A stretch of 64,000 bases of DNA, from NCBI RefSeq assembly GCF_003048775.2, contig NZ_CP049272.1:1302001-1366000 (forward strand), in the 5' to 3' direction. Under the pieces are notes generated by a model. It was not told the origin of the DNA. It was given only the letters and a program-made list of their open reading frames with translations, and made no database searches. The stretch comes from Campylobacter concisus (lineage in GTDB: Bacteria; Campylobacterota; Campylobacteria; Campylobacterales; Campylobacteraceae). Both the position numbers and the translations under genes were made by a program. Positions 17,961 to 26,959 of the stretch are shown in pieces. Position 1 is the first letter of the stretch. Every line of letters begins with the position of its first letter.

Positions 17961-18516
17961 GGTGTGCTCCTTTTGTATTTGCGATCATCGCAAGTGAAGG
18001 TTTTGTATTTAGCTCCGCTTTTGGCAAGTAGTATTTGCTCTCTTTTAGTTTCTTTGAAATTTTAGAGTTTTCATCATTTACATCGCCAAAAGTTAGGGCA
18101 TTTGTAGGGCAGACGCTAACACAAGCTGGGTCTTTGCCCTCTTCTAGCCTGCTCTCATAGCAAAATGTGCATTTACCTATCTCGCCATCTGGCAAGACAT
18201 AGCGAGCGTCGTATGGACAGGCTAGGATGCAGTACTTGCAACTAACGCAAATTCTGTGATCAAGCAGCGTCACGCCATCAGCAGTTTTAAAGCTAGCGCC
18301 AGTTGGGCAAACCTCAACACAAGGTGCATCTTCGCACATAACGCAGCTTTGACGTAAAAAGTCAGTCTTTAAATTTGGAAATGTCCCACTCATCTTTGCA
18401 TGCACCTGAAAGCGGTAAAGTCCCCTTGGCACGTTGTTTGCACTTCTGCAAGCTACTGAGCAGCCTTGACAGCCGATGCATAAATTTTCATCATGTATCA
18501 TCATATATTTTTTCAT
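17953..18516 (-). CDS. psrB: Four-cluster ferredoxin subunit, PsrB/PhsB type
   Basis: A 187-residue electron-transfer subunit with four [4Fe-4S] motifs: CIGCQGCSVAC near the N-terminus, CVMCEDAPCVEVCP, CVSCKYCILACP, and CTFC followed by CVSVCP. It should link the catalytic subunit to the membrane subunit. There is no signal peptide of its own, consistent with export alongside the Tat-targeted catalytic subunit. It starts 9 nt after the psrA stop. Confidence 0.92.
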   Translation of the reverse strand: MKKYMMIHDENLCIGCQGCSVACRSANNVPRGLYRFQVHAKMSGTFPNLKTDFLRQSCVMCEDAPCVEVCPTGASFKTADGVTLLDHRICVSCKYCILACPYDARYVLPDGEIGKCTFCYESRLEEGKDPACVSVCPTNALTFGDVNDENSKISKKLKESKYYLPKAELNTKPSLAMIANTKGAHHE

Positions 18517-18525
18517 TTTCTATCC

Positions 18526-20799
18526 TTACGCTTTACTTATGCTAACGCCAACATTTGTAACCATAGTCGCAGCCACCGGACCCTCAGCTGGATCAAGAAG
18601 CACGCTTGTGTTAAGTCCCACGTGATCTATGCTCTTAAGGCCTGGCGTGATGTGTCCAAAGCCGTGATAGATAAAGAGCGTATCTTCTCTAATGCCCTCA
18701 GTCACCATAAGCTTGCCCTTTTGCTCGCCAAATTTATTTTTGACCAAAACCATGTCGCCGTCACGTAAATTTTGCTTTTTAGCGGTGTTTGGATTGATCC
18801 AGATAGGGCTATCGCTCATGAGGTCATTTAAAAATGGCACTGCTTGGGTGTGGCCGTTAGTATGGACAGGCGTTTTGCCACAGGTTAAGCAAAGCTCGTG
18901 TCCGTCAAATGTATCCATATCTTTGTCATTTAGCGCGCCATATCCTGCGAACTGCGCTTCAACATCAGGTAAAAATAGCTCTATCTTGCCGCTTTTTGTT
19001 TTAAGCTTAGCCATATCATCCATTAGACCATTTTCGCCTACAAATTTAGATGCGACTGGATATTTAGCGACAAATTTATCGATCATGCCCTTTTCTCTAA
19101 ACAAAATTCCCGGCTCATCCCACGTGATAAAGCCATCTTTTTCCAGCGTAGCAAGTAAATTTACATCTCCGCCAGCTTGTTGCATCCTAAACTCACGTAT
19201 GTCGTTCCAAGTATAAAGCTCATCTATCTTCATGCGGCGTGCTAGCTCTCTAAAGATAAACGCCCCATCTCTTGTGTCGCCAACTGGATCAATAACTTTA
19301 TTTCTTATCATATAAGCTGGCTTTAGACCTGACTTATCCTCTATGCCCTCGTCGCGCTCTAGGTAGCTACTCTCAGGCAAGATGACATCAGCAAAGGTCG
19401 CCATATCGTTTAGATAAACATCACTTACCACGATAAAATCAAGCTTCTTCATCGCCTCTATGCTCTTCATCGTCTCAGCAACATTTATTAGGTGATTAAA
19501 GCGAATGTTAAACCAGCCTTTTATGGCGTATGGTTTCTCGCTTAAGATAGCGTCATTTATATCCATCAAAACGCCATGTTTTCTGCTTACAAATTTATGC
19601 CTACCAGTCTCGCCAGCAAAGTCTAGTCTAGTGACTTTTGGTACTTTAAATTTATCATCTGGATTTTTAAGAACTGGAAATTTATCCTCGCCAACTAGTT
19701 TGTTAAAGGTTTTAGCATTTTTACCACCAAAAAGACCACCTTTGACCTCCCAGTTGCCCATCATCGCATTTGCCACCATGATGGCCTTTGTCCTCATATA
19801 TTCAGCTTTTGTGGTGGTTGTCTTATGACCAAAATCAAAAATAACTCTTGGGGCAGCTTTATAAATTTCATCAGCGATTCGCCTAACATCACTTGCTTTT
19901 ATGCCAGTGATTGTCTCTTGCCATTCAGGCGTTTTGCCCTCTACGCTTTTAACGATCTCATCAAAGCCGGTTGTAAATTTTTCAATAAATTCTTTATCGT
20001 AAGTGCCATTTTGTATCCATGTATTTATGATAGCTAGCACAAAAGCTAGGTCAGTACCAGGTCTAACTGGCAACCACTCATCAGCCTTTGAAGCCACCAC
20101 GCTAAATCTTGGCTCAAGCACAAGTAGCTTTGTATCTTTTTTAGCCGCAAATTTAGCAAGCTTTTTAGCATCGGCTATAACTATGCCTTCAAAAAGATTG
20201 TGGCCAAAATTTACAACGTATTTTGCATTTGCAAAGTCTCTTTTTAGCTTAGCGATGCCATACATCTGCTCGCAGACCATTTGATAGGTGATCGGACAGC
20301 ACGAAAAGTGTGAAAAGCAGTTTGGCGAGCCGTAAGATGAGGCAAAATTTACCATTAGCTTATGCGTTTGCGAGCTTTTACAGGTAAAAACGAAGCTTTC
20401 AGGGCCATACTTTTGCTTGATCTCAAGCATTTTTGAAGCAACTAGATCAAGTGCCTCGTCCCAGCTAGCTTCACGCCACTTATTTTCTCCTCTCTCACCA
20501 ACCCTGATCAAAGGCTTTTTGACTCTATTTTCGTCATAAAGCTGACTAAAACCAGAGCCACCTCTTGCGCAAAGCGAAGTTGCCGTACCACCAGCTTTTG
20601 GATTACCGCTTAAGAAGCAAATTTTATTATCAACGACCTTTGCTTCAATAGGGCATCTTGAAGAGCACATCTCGCAAAAGCTACGGACGTACTTCTCATC
20701 TTGCTTTGCAGCATTTTCCAAAGCACCACCCGGTAAGGACGATGCAACCATACTAACTCCAGCACCAAATTTTAAAAATTCTCGTCTATTTAAGCTCAT
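18526..20799 (-). CDS. psrA: Polysulfide/thiosulfate reductase catalytic subunit (molybdopterin)
   Basis: A 757-residue periplasmic molybdoenzyme for anaerobic sulfur respiration, producing sulfide. The Tat signal is NRREFLKFGAG (4-14). A [4Fe-4S] site is at C42, C45, C49 and C77, and a cysteine in SHFSCC (C167 or C168) is the expected Mo ligand, as in the PsrA/PhsA branch rather than Ser-type DMSO reductases. MGD-binding segments (DVYLNDMATFADVILPESSY) are present. It heads the psrABC-type operon. Wolinella has such an operon; C. jejuni does not, as far as I recall. A GGGAGA SD sequence precedes the ATG. Confidence 0.9.
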   Translation of the reverse strand: MSLNRREFLKFGAGVSMVASSLPGGALENAAKQDEKYVRSFCEMCSSRCPIEAKVVDNKICFLSGNPKAGGTATSLCARGGSGFSQLYDENRVKKPLIRVGERGENKWREASWDEALDLVASKMLEIKQKYGPESFVFTCKSSQTHKLMVNFASSYGSPNCFSHFSCCPITYQMVCEQMYGIAKLKRDFANAKYVVNFGHNLFEGIVIADAKKLAKFAAKKDTKLLVLEPRFSVVASKADEWLPVRPGTDLAFVLAIINTWIQNGTYDKEFIEKFTTGFDEIVKSVEGKTPEWQETITGIKASDVRRIADEIYKAAPRVIFDFGHKTTTTKAEYMRTKAIMVANAMMGNWEVKGGLFGGKNAKTFNKLVGEDKFPVLKNPDDKFKVPKVTRLDFAGETGRHKFVSRKHGVLMDINDAILSEKPYAIKGWFNIRFNHLINVAETMKSIEAMKKLDFIVVSDVYLNDMATFADVILPESSYLERDEGIEDKSGLKPAYMIRNKVIDPVGDTRDGAFIFRELARRMKIDELYTWNDIREFRMQQAGGDVNLLATLEKDGFITWDEPGILFREKGMIDKFVAKYPVASKFVGENGLMDDMAKLKTKSGKIELFLPDVEAQFAGYGALNDKDMDTFDGHELCLTCGKTPVHTNGHTQAVPFLNDLMSDSPIWINPNTAKKQNLRDGDMVLVKNKFGEQKGKLMVTEGIREDTLFIYHGFGHITPGLKSIDHVGLNTSVLLDPAEGPVAATMVTNVGVSISKA

Positions 20800-21052
20800 C
20801 TTTCTCCCTTTAAAAGATATTTGCCTTTAGTTATTCTAGTATTTAAAGTTGAAAATAAAATTAAATTTTACTTAATATTTATATTTAGATTTTTAGTTTT
20901 AAAAAATGAGTATTCTAATATCAAAATGAGTAAAATTCTAAAAATGATAAATTTAATTAATATAATTTTTAACGCGATCTTATAAAAAATTTAAATATAA
21001 AATTTTGATTAAAGATTTTGAATAGAAAATAAAAATTTTAAAGGAATTTAAA

Positions 21053-21074
21053 AAGCCGAGAGAGATCTCGGCTT
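21053..21074 (-). terminator. Intrinsic terminator after the dcu gene
   Basis: Read on the minus strand: stem AAGCCGAGA / TCTCGGCTT with a 4-nt loop, then TTTAAATT. It lies 19 nt past the transporter stop. A very good rho-independent terminator. Confidence 0.85.
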
Positions 21075-21092
21075 AAGCTTGATTTAAAATAC

Positions 21093-22580
21093 TTATAAAA
21101 GTATCGGAGCTATCAAAAATCCAAGTGCAACAGAAAAAGCAATAGCTAAAACGCCTGGAATAAAAAAGGAGTGGTTGAATATATATTTACCTATCCTAGT
21201 TGTTCCAGTATCATCCATTTGAACGGCTCCAAGTAGTGTCGGATATGTTGGTAGCACAAATAATGCTGAAACTGCAGCAAATGATGCAACCAAAATATAT
21301 GCGTCACCGTTATTTGCAGCAGTTAAACCAAGTGCGGCTATAACTGTAGGAATAAGAGCCTTTGCGGTAGCAGCTTGAGAATAAAGAAGCATACTAGCAA
21401 AAAATAGCGCAACAGCTAGCATAAACGGATAGTCTTTAACAAAATCGCCGGCAAAATTTTTGATCGCATCGGTGTGATTTACCACGAAAGTATCTCCAAG
21501 CCACGCTACACCTAGCACGCAGACGCACGCGGTCATACCGCTTTTAAATGTAGCTGTATTAAATAGCTTATCGACTTTAACGCCACAAGTTAGTGTGATT
21601 AAAGTAGCGATAACTAGCATAAAGCTCATAATAGCGTTATCTCTAGTTAATACCAACACCTTTGTAGGTTTATCTGGATCTTCTACATATTTTACATTAG
21701 TAGCTGAGTCAGTTTTGATTTTTATATCTTTTGCGACTAGTTCATTAAATTTATCTGGACTTTTGGTCTCATAAATCTTTTCATAGCCTGTTACATAGCT
21801 TGGTTTTATCCAACCTACATTTTTACTAATAGCAGTAGCATATAAAACGACAGAGATAACGCCAACTAGGAATATTAAAACAGATAGTTTAGCTCCTTTT
21901 GGAAGCTCTTTTTTCTCTTCGATTTTAACATCTTTGATTAGCCCCTCTTTAAGTCTTCTTTGATACTCTTTATCGCTACTTAGATCAAGATTATAAAATA
22001 TATTTATAACAAGAGCTGTTAGCATACAACCAATAAAAGTTGTAGGTATCCAGATAGCTAATAGTAATGGATAGCTAATGCCAAGTCCGCCCAAGGCATG
22101 CTCACCAGCCATAAATACAACCGCTGCTGAAACCGGGCTTGCAGTAATAGCTATCTGACTAGCAACAACAGCTATACTAAGAGGCGCGCTAGGCTTAATA
22201 TTTTGTGTCTTTGCAACTTCGGTAATAACTGGAATCATAGAAAATGCTGTGTGTCCAGTACCGGCAAATACAGTTAGCAAGTAAGTAACGACCGGGGCTA
22301 AGAAATTTATATATTTTGGATGTTTTCTTAGTATCCCTTCGGCTATTTGCACCAAATAATCAAGGCCACCAGCTACTTGCATCGCTGTAATAGCAGCTAT
22401 AACGGACATAATGATTAAAATAACATCCCAAGGTATACTACCTGCTTTTAATCCAAGTCCTAAAGTTAAAACTACGACGCCAATGCCACCAGCATAACCA
22501 ATGGCCATACCGCCTAGTCTAACACCCAAGAATATCGCACCAAAGAGTACGATCAACTGTAATATCAATGAAATATCCAT
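21093..22580 (-). CDS. dcuA: Anaerobic C4-dicarboxylate transporter, Dcu family
   Basis: An inner-membrane carrier that exchanges fumarate, aspartate or malate for succinate during fumarate respiration. Family segments such as FAGTGHTAFSMIPVITEVAK and SQIAITASPVSAAVV are intact. The protein has 495 residues against about 435-445 in E. coli DcuA/DcuB. The extra length lies mostly at about 260-312, between two membrane helices (GYEKIYETKSPDKFNELVAK and so on), and looks like a polar soluble loop. It follows aspA on the same strand, the usual Campylobacter aspA-dcuA pair. DcuA versus DcuB is not certain. Confidence 0.88.
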   Translation of the reverse strand: MDISLILQLIVLFGAIFLGVRLGGMAIGYAGGIGVVVLTLGLGLKAGSIPWDVILIIMSVIAAITAMQVAGGLDYLVQIAEGILRKHPKYINFLAPVVTYLLTVFAGTGHTAFSMIPVITEVAKTQNIKPSAPLSIAVVASQIAITASPVSAAVVFMAGEHALGGLGISYPLLLAIWIPTTFIGCMLTALVINIFYNLDLSSDKEYQRRLKEGLIKDVKIEEKKELPKGAKLSVLIFLVGVISVVLYATAISKNVGWIKPSYVTGYEKIYETKSPDKFNELVAKDIKIKTDSATNVKYVEDPDKPTKVLVLTRDNAIMSFMLVIATLITLTCGVKVDKLFNTATFKSGMTACVCVLGVAWLGDTFVVNHTDAIKNFAGDFVKDYPFMLAVALFFASMLLYSQAATAKALIPTVIAALGLTAANNGDAYILVASFAAVSALFVLPTYPTLLGAVQMDDTGTTRIGKYIFNHSFFIPGVLAIAFSVALGFLIAPILL

Positions 22581-22622
22581 TGAAAACTCCTCTATTAAAT
22601 TTTATAACTAAAATTTTTACTT

Positions 22623-22648
22623 AAGCGTGTCAGAATTTTGACACGCTT
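22623..22648 (-). terminator. Hairpin between aspA and the dcu gene
   Basis: Perfect 10-bp stem AAGCGTGTCA / TGACACGCTT with a 6-nt loop, about 24 nt past the aspA stop. A likely (partial) terminator that would lower dcu expression relative to aspA, or an mRNA-stabilising hairpin. Confidence 0.7.
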
Positions 22649-22671
22649 TTAATAATACTTTGCTTAAATTT

Positions 22672-24072
22672 TTACCTAACCATGCTTGGATTTAGCATAT
22701 TTTTTGGCTCTAAAATTTTATCGATCTCTTCTTTGCTTAGATAACCTCTCTCTAGGCAGATATCACCAACTGCTTTACCAGTTTGCAAAGCTTCTTTAGC
22801 AATACTTGCTGATTTTTCGTAACCGATGTATGGGTTAAACGCAGTTACGATACCAACTGAGCCTAGAACTGATTTTAAGCAAGCTTCAGGATTTGCTGTT
22901 AGTTTTCTTACAGCTTTTTCAGCTAGTGTTTTCATCGCATTTTCAAGGATAAATATAGAGTTAAATAGCGCATAAGCGATGCCTGGCTCAAACGCATTTA
23001 GCTCAAATTCGCCTCTTTCTGAGCAAAGCATGATAGTTACGTCGTTACCGATTACTTCATAGCACGCTTCGCCTACAACCTCAGCGATAACTGGGTTTAC
23101 TTTGCCTGGCATGATTGAGCTGCCTGGTTGCATTTGCGGTAAATTTATCTCACCAAGACCGCATCTTGGGCCTGAATTCATCAAACGAAGGTCGTTTGCG
23201 ATCTTGCTTAGGCGGACAGCTGCAGTTTTTAACGCACCACTTACGTGAACAAAGTCTGCTGTATCTTGTGTAGCTGCGATGAAATCATCAGCTTTTTTGA
23301 AATCGACACCAGTGATATCTTTTAACTTTTTAACAACTACATTTTTATAATCAGGGTGGCAGTTAATACCTGTACCAATCGCAGTTGCACCCATATTTAG
23401 ATATGTCATTGACTCGCGTGCAGCTGTGATCTTTTCTATATCGCTCTTAATGTAGCTTGCAAATGCATTAAATGTATTTCCAAGTGTTGTAGGAACTGCG
23501 TCTTCAAGCTCAGTTCTACCCATTTTAATGATATCTTTAAAATCTTTTGCTTTTTTATCAAGTTCATCTTTTAGCAGATTCATCGCAGCAAGCAAATCAG
23601 TAAGTTTTGCGTAAGTTGCTACTTTTATTGAGCTTGGGTAAGTGTCGTTTGTGCTTTGTCCAAGGTTTGTATGATCGTTAGGATGGATGTATTGATACTC
23701 ACCTTTTTTATGACCCATGCTCTCAAGTGCGATATTTGTAATAACCTCGTTTGCATTCATGTTTGTACTTGTTCCAGCACCACCTTGAACCATATCAACC
23801 ACAAATTGATCTAAAAACTCACCAGCTATTACTCTATCAGCGGCTTTTGCTAGAGTATCAGCGATCTTAGGATCTAAAACGCCAACCTCTTTATTTGCAA
23901 GTGCAGCTGCTTTTTTGATTTGTGCAAATGCTTTTACAAAATATGGATACTCTTTTAAAGTTCTACCACTCATGTGAAAATTTTCGGTAGCTCTAAATGT
24001 TTGGATACCATAATAAAAATCGTCAGAGATTTCCAACTCACCTATAAAATCGTGTTCTTTTCTGGTTGCCAT
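22672..24072 (-). CDS. aspA: Aspartate ammonia-lyase
   Basis: AspA deaminates aspartate to fumarate, feeding fumarate respiration. About 466 residues. The fumarase/aspartase signature GSSIMPGKVNP is at about 317-327 and the substrate segments TSTNMNANEV and NLGQSTNDTYPS are present. Two ATGs lie 6 nt apart. The second (24072) is chosen because AAGGAG lies 7 nt upstream of it and nearly touches the first (24078). Paired with the Dcu carrier downstream and functionally with frdCAB. Confidence 0.96.
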   Translation of the reverse strand: MATRKEHDFIGELEISDDFYYGIQTFRATENFHMSGRTLKEYPYFVKAFAQIKKAAALANKEVGVLDPKIADTLAKAADRVIAGEFLDQFVVDMVQGGAGTSTNMNANEVITNIALESMGHKKGEYQYIHPNDHTNLGQSTNDTYPSSIKVATYAKLTDLLAAMNLLKDELDKKAKDFKDIIKMGRTELEDAVPTTLGNTFNAFASYIKSDIEKITAARESMTYLNMGATAIGTGINCHPDYKNVVVKKLKDITGVDFKKADDFIAATQDTADFVHVSGALKTAAVRLSKIANDLRLMNSGPRCGLGEINLPQMQPGSSIMPGKVNPVIAEVVGEACYEVIGNDVTIMLCSERGEFELNAFEPGIAYALFNSIFILENAMKTLAEKAVRKLTANPEACLKSVLGSVGIVTAFNPYIGYEKSASIAKEALQTGKAVGDICLERGYLSKEEIDKILEPKNMLNPSMVR

Positions 24073-24106
24073 AACCATTCTCCTTATAAAAAAATGTATT
24101 AATGAA

Positions 24107-24112
24107 ATTATA
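24107..24112 (-). promoter_or_regulatory. -10 box for aspA
   Basis: TATAAT on the minus strand, 34 nt upstream of the chosen aspA start. Confidence 0.5.
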
Positions 24113-24724
24113 TAGATATTTAATATTTTAAATATTAATTACTACTTATTTTTTTTAAGCTTTGACTTTTAGCCTAGATAAAACGACTTTTAGAGAAAAA
24201 ATTTTTATAGTAGCTTTTAAGCTATATTTAATAATATAGCTTAGATAAATTGTTATTTTAATAATAATATCACTTTTTATTATAAAAAAAGCTCATAATT
24301 AGCTCAAATTTATTTAAATTTTTTTAAGCTTAAAAAGGTAAATATATAGAAAAAAATAACATAAAAATAAATATTAAATCACACTTTTTTTATATCCAAA
24401 AAAATATAAAAAAATAAAGTTAAATTTTATTTCTAATATTACTTTAGAAAGTAAAAAAACTAAGTAAATATCACCATATTGCAAAGTAAATTTATTAAAT
24501 TTCTTTAAGTAGAGCCCTTAAACTAAAGCATCATAAAAAAATATTATTTAATAAATTTTTATTTTTACAAATCTTACTAATACTTTAGAAAAAAATTCTT
24601 ATTAATTTTCTTTCTTATTTATAAAGTCTTTTTTTATTGGATTTTAATAATTTTTATAAGCTATTTTTAATTTATATAGCTAGATTAATACTTGCAAGAT
24701 TTTGTAGTAAATATAAATTTTAAT
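24113..24724. other. Extremely AT-rich intergenic stretch
   Basis: About 610 bases with no supportable ORF between aspA and the ABC-F gene. The line 24361-24420 has 6 G/C in 60. It contains many A/T tracts and short palindromic AT stretches (for example around 24118-24137). It may be a regulatory or bent-DNA region upstream of aspA. I can define no operator. Confidence 0.5.
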
Positions 24725-24748
24725 CTTGCCCCTACAATAAGGAGCAAG
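24725..24748 (-). terminator. Terminator after the ABC-F gene
   Basis: Minus-strand stem CTTGCTCC / GGGGCAAG with an 8-nt loop, 12 nt past the stop, followed by an AT-rich tract. Confidence 0.65.
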
Positions 24749-24760
24749 AAATAACAAATT

Positions 24761-26350
24761 TTAGCTCTCAAGCCCCAAATTTGCTCTGTATTCTTCATAT
24801 GTGCCTTTAAAATCAACCACTTCGCCATTGCCTTTTAGATGCAAAATTCTATTTGCAAAGGCGTCTATTAGCTCCCTGTCGTGGCTCACGCAGATAACTG
24901 AGCCATTAAAGTTATAAAACGCCTCACCAAGCGCGATGATAGCTTCAAGGTCTAGGTGGTTATTTGGCTCATCCATGACAAGTAAATTTGGCCTATGAAG
25001 CATAAGCTGAGCTAGTCTTACTCGGTGTTTTTCGCCACCACTTAGCGCGCCAACTGCCTTTTCTTGCTCGGCACCGCTAAAGAGCATCCTACCAAGGCAC
25101 TTTCTGATCTCGTCTATGTCCTTGTTTTTAGCATCTTGCAAGTACTCATAAAGCTTTAGCTCGCCATCTATCTTATTTACCGTATCTTGCGCAAAATATC
25201 CTAGCTCGATGGTCGCGCCTATATGCACCTCGCCCGCGTCAGGTTTTATCTCGCCCATTATGATCTTACAAAGTGTGCTTTTACCAACGCCGTTATGACC
25301 GATGATGGCTAGCTTGTCGCCCTTTTCAAGCTTAAAGTTAAAATTTTCAAATATCACCTTATCATCAAATTTCTTACTTACATTTTTAAGCTCTATTAGC
25401 TCGTTTCCTATCTCACGGTTTGCACGAAAAAGTATGCTAGGATCACGCCTACTTGATACTGCGATCTCTGCGATATCAAGCTTTTCAAGCTGTTTTGCAC
25501 GTGAAGTTGACTGCTTTGCCTTGCTCGCATTTGCTGAAAATCTCGCGATAAATTTCTCCAGCTCCTCTTTCTCTTTTAGCTTCTTGTCACGCTCCATCTC
25601 ATGCTGCTTTGCGATCAAATTTGCAGCCATATACCAATCATCGTAGTTGCCTGAAAACTCGCGAATTTTCTTAAAATCCACATCCAAAATGTTTGTGCAA
25701 ACTCTATTTAAAAAATGCCTATCGTGACTGATAACCACAAGTGTGCCCTCGTGGCGGTTTAGCTCGTTTTCTAGCCATGCGATCGCGTCTATGTCAAGGT
25801 TGTTTGTCGGCTCGTCTAAGAACAAGATGTCTGGCTTTGGAAATAGCACTTGAGCTAGCAAAACCTTAACTTTATCTGAGTTTTCGACCTCGCTCATAAG
25901 CTTGTCAAATTCATTTAGCCCAAGCGAGCTTAGGATTTTTTCTATCCTAGTCTCGTACTCGTAGCTTGGGTCTTCTTCAGCACTTATCATCTCAAGCTCA
26001 CTTAAGCGCTCATTTATCTCATCTGTAAATTCCTCGCTCATATAGAGCTTCTCTTTCTCTTTTACAGCGTCATATAGGCGCTTGTTGCCATAAAGCACGG
26101 CATCTTTTAGCGTGAAATTTTCAAACGCAAACTGATCTTGCCCAAGCACGCCAACCTTTAGTCCATTTTCTATGATGATCTCGCCGCTAGTTGGCTCGAT
26201 AGCTCCGCTTAAAATTTTTAAAAATGTCGATTTACCAGCGCCATTTGCACCGATTAGTCCGTATCTATTGTGGCGATTTAGCTTTAAATTTACATCCTCA
26301 AATAGCAAACTGCTTGCAAATCTTTGAGTAAGTCCCCTAACTTCTAACAT
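24761..26350 (-). CDS. ABC-F family ATPase, YbiT-like
   Basis: A soluble 529-residue protein with two ABC domains and no membrane part. ABC-F proteins bind the ribosomal E site and help stalled translation. Walker A loops are GANGAGKST (about 34-42) and GHNGVGKST, and Walker B segments DEPTNNLDIDAIAW and DEPNNHLDLEAI. The inter-domain linker (RFSANASKAKQSTSRAKQLEKL) and the segment GVLGQDQFAFENFTL match E. coli YbiT closely. The second Walker B reads DEPNNH where YbiT has DEPTNH. It is not an obvious antibiotic-resistance type. Confidence 0.9.
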   Translation of the reverse strand: MLEVRGLTQRFASSLLFEDVNLKLNRHNRYGLIGANGAGKSTFLKILSGAIEPTSGEIIIENGLKVGVLGQDQFAFENFTLKDAVLYGNKRLYDAVKEKEKLYMSEEFTDEINERLSELEMISAEEDPSYEYETRIEKILSSLGLNEFDKLMSEVENSDKVKVLLAQVLFPKPDILFLDEPTNNLDIDAIAWLENELNRHEGTLVVISHDRHFLNRVCTNILDVDFKKIREFSGNYDDWYMAANLIAKQHEMERDKKLKEKEELEKFIARFSANASKAKQSTSRAKQLEKLDIAEIAVSSRRDPSILFRANREIGNELIELKNVSKKFDDKVIFENFNFKLEKGDKLAIIGHNGVGKSTLCKIIMGEIKPDAGEVHIGATIELGYFAQDTVNKIDGELKLYEYLQDAKNKDIDEIRKCLGRMLFSGAEQEKAVGALSGGEKHRVRLAQLMLHRPNLLVMDEPNNHLDLEAIIALGEAFYNFNGSVICVSHDRELIDAFANRILHLKGNGEVVDFKGTYEEYRANLGLES

Positions 26351-26410
26351 TATTTTTCCTTGAATTTGTTTTTTGCGATTTTGCCTAAAATTTGATTAAA
26401 AAGCCATTTG

Positions 26411-26956
26411 CTACTTTAGTCTAAAATGCCCTGTGATCTTGTAGCTATAAAGTATGTTTTCTTCTTGCACGCCAGAGCCGATATTGTGGATGACAAGCGG
26501 CGTTTGTCCTTCAAATTTATCTGAGATCACACCGATGTGAGGTAGATTTCTTGGTAGCATCCATGTGACGATATCCCCTGGCAGAAATTTATCATCTCTC
26601 ACCTCAAAACCTTTTCTTTTTAGATAGGTAGCGATGTTTAAAACACGCCTGTGATCGATGTTTTTATCAGCCTTTTTAAGTCCCCATTTTTTAGGATAGC
26701 TTGCAAAATTTCTACTCATATCTTCAAAAATGAGCCTTTGCAGATCCATATCCTGATGACGTAGCGCCCTTACCACAACGTCTGTGCAAACGCCCTTTTT
26801 GATATCCACGTCGCCCATAGGATAGGCGAGCCTTTCGTAGCTTGGATCGTAACTTAGCGTCACACCGATCTGCGACCTAGCGTCATTTACAAATTTACTC
26901 GCCGAAAAGGCAAAAATTTGCGTGGCAAAAAGAGCCAAAAGTAGAAATTTCTTCAT
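26411..26956 (-). CDS. DUF1287 secreted protein
   Basis: A 181-residue protein with a signal peptide (MKKFLLLALFATQIFAFSA). The rest fits the DUF1287 family (YijF-like), a papain/NlpC-like fold: DARSQIGVTLSYDPSYERLAYP, KGVCTDVVVRALR with the candidate catalytic Cys, and HIGVISDKF and VIHNIGSG with candidate His residues. It is probably periplasmic; the substrate is unknown. It lies 3 nt downstream of pgi on the same strand. Confidence 0.82.
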   Translation of the reverse strand: MKKFLLLALFATQIFAFSASKFVNDARSQIGVTLSYDPSYERLAYPMGDVDIKKGVCTDVVVRALRHQDMDLQRLIFEDMSRNFASYPKKWGLKKADKNIDHRRVLNIATYLKRKGFEVRDDKFLPGDIVTWMLPRNLPHIGVISDKFEGQTPLVIHNIGSGVQEENILYSYKITGHFRLK

Positions 26957-26959
26957 TTT

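Noticed and set aside
20895-20995. Short hydrophobic ORF on the plus strand upstream of psrA
   Set aside because: About 19 codons, no SD sequence, in very AT-rich DNA.
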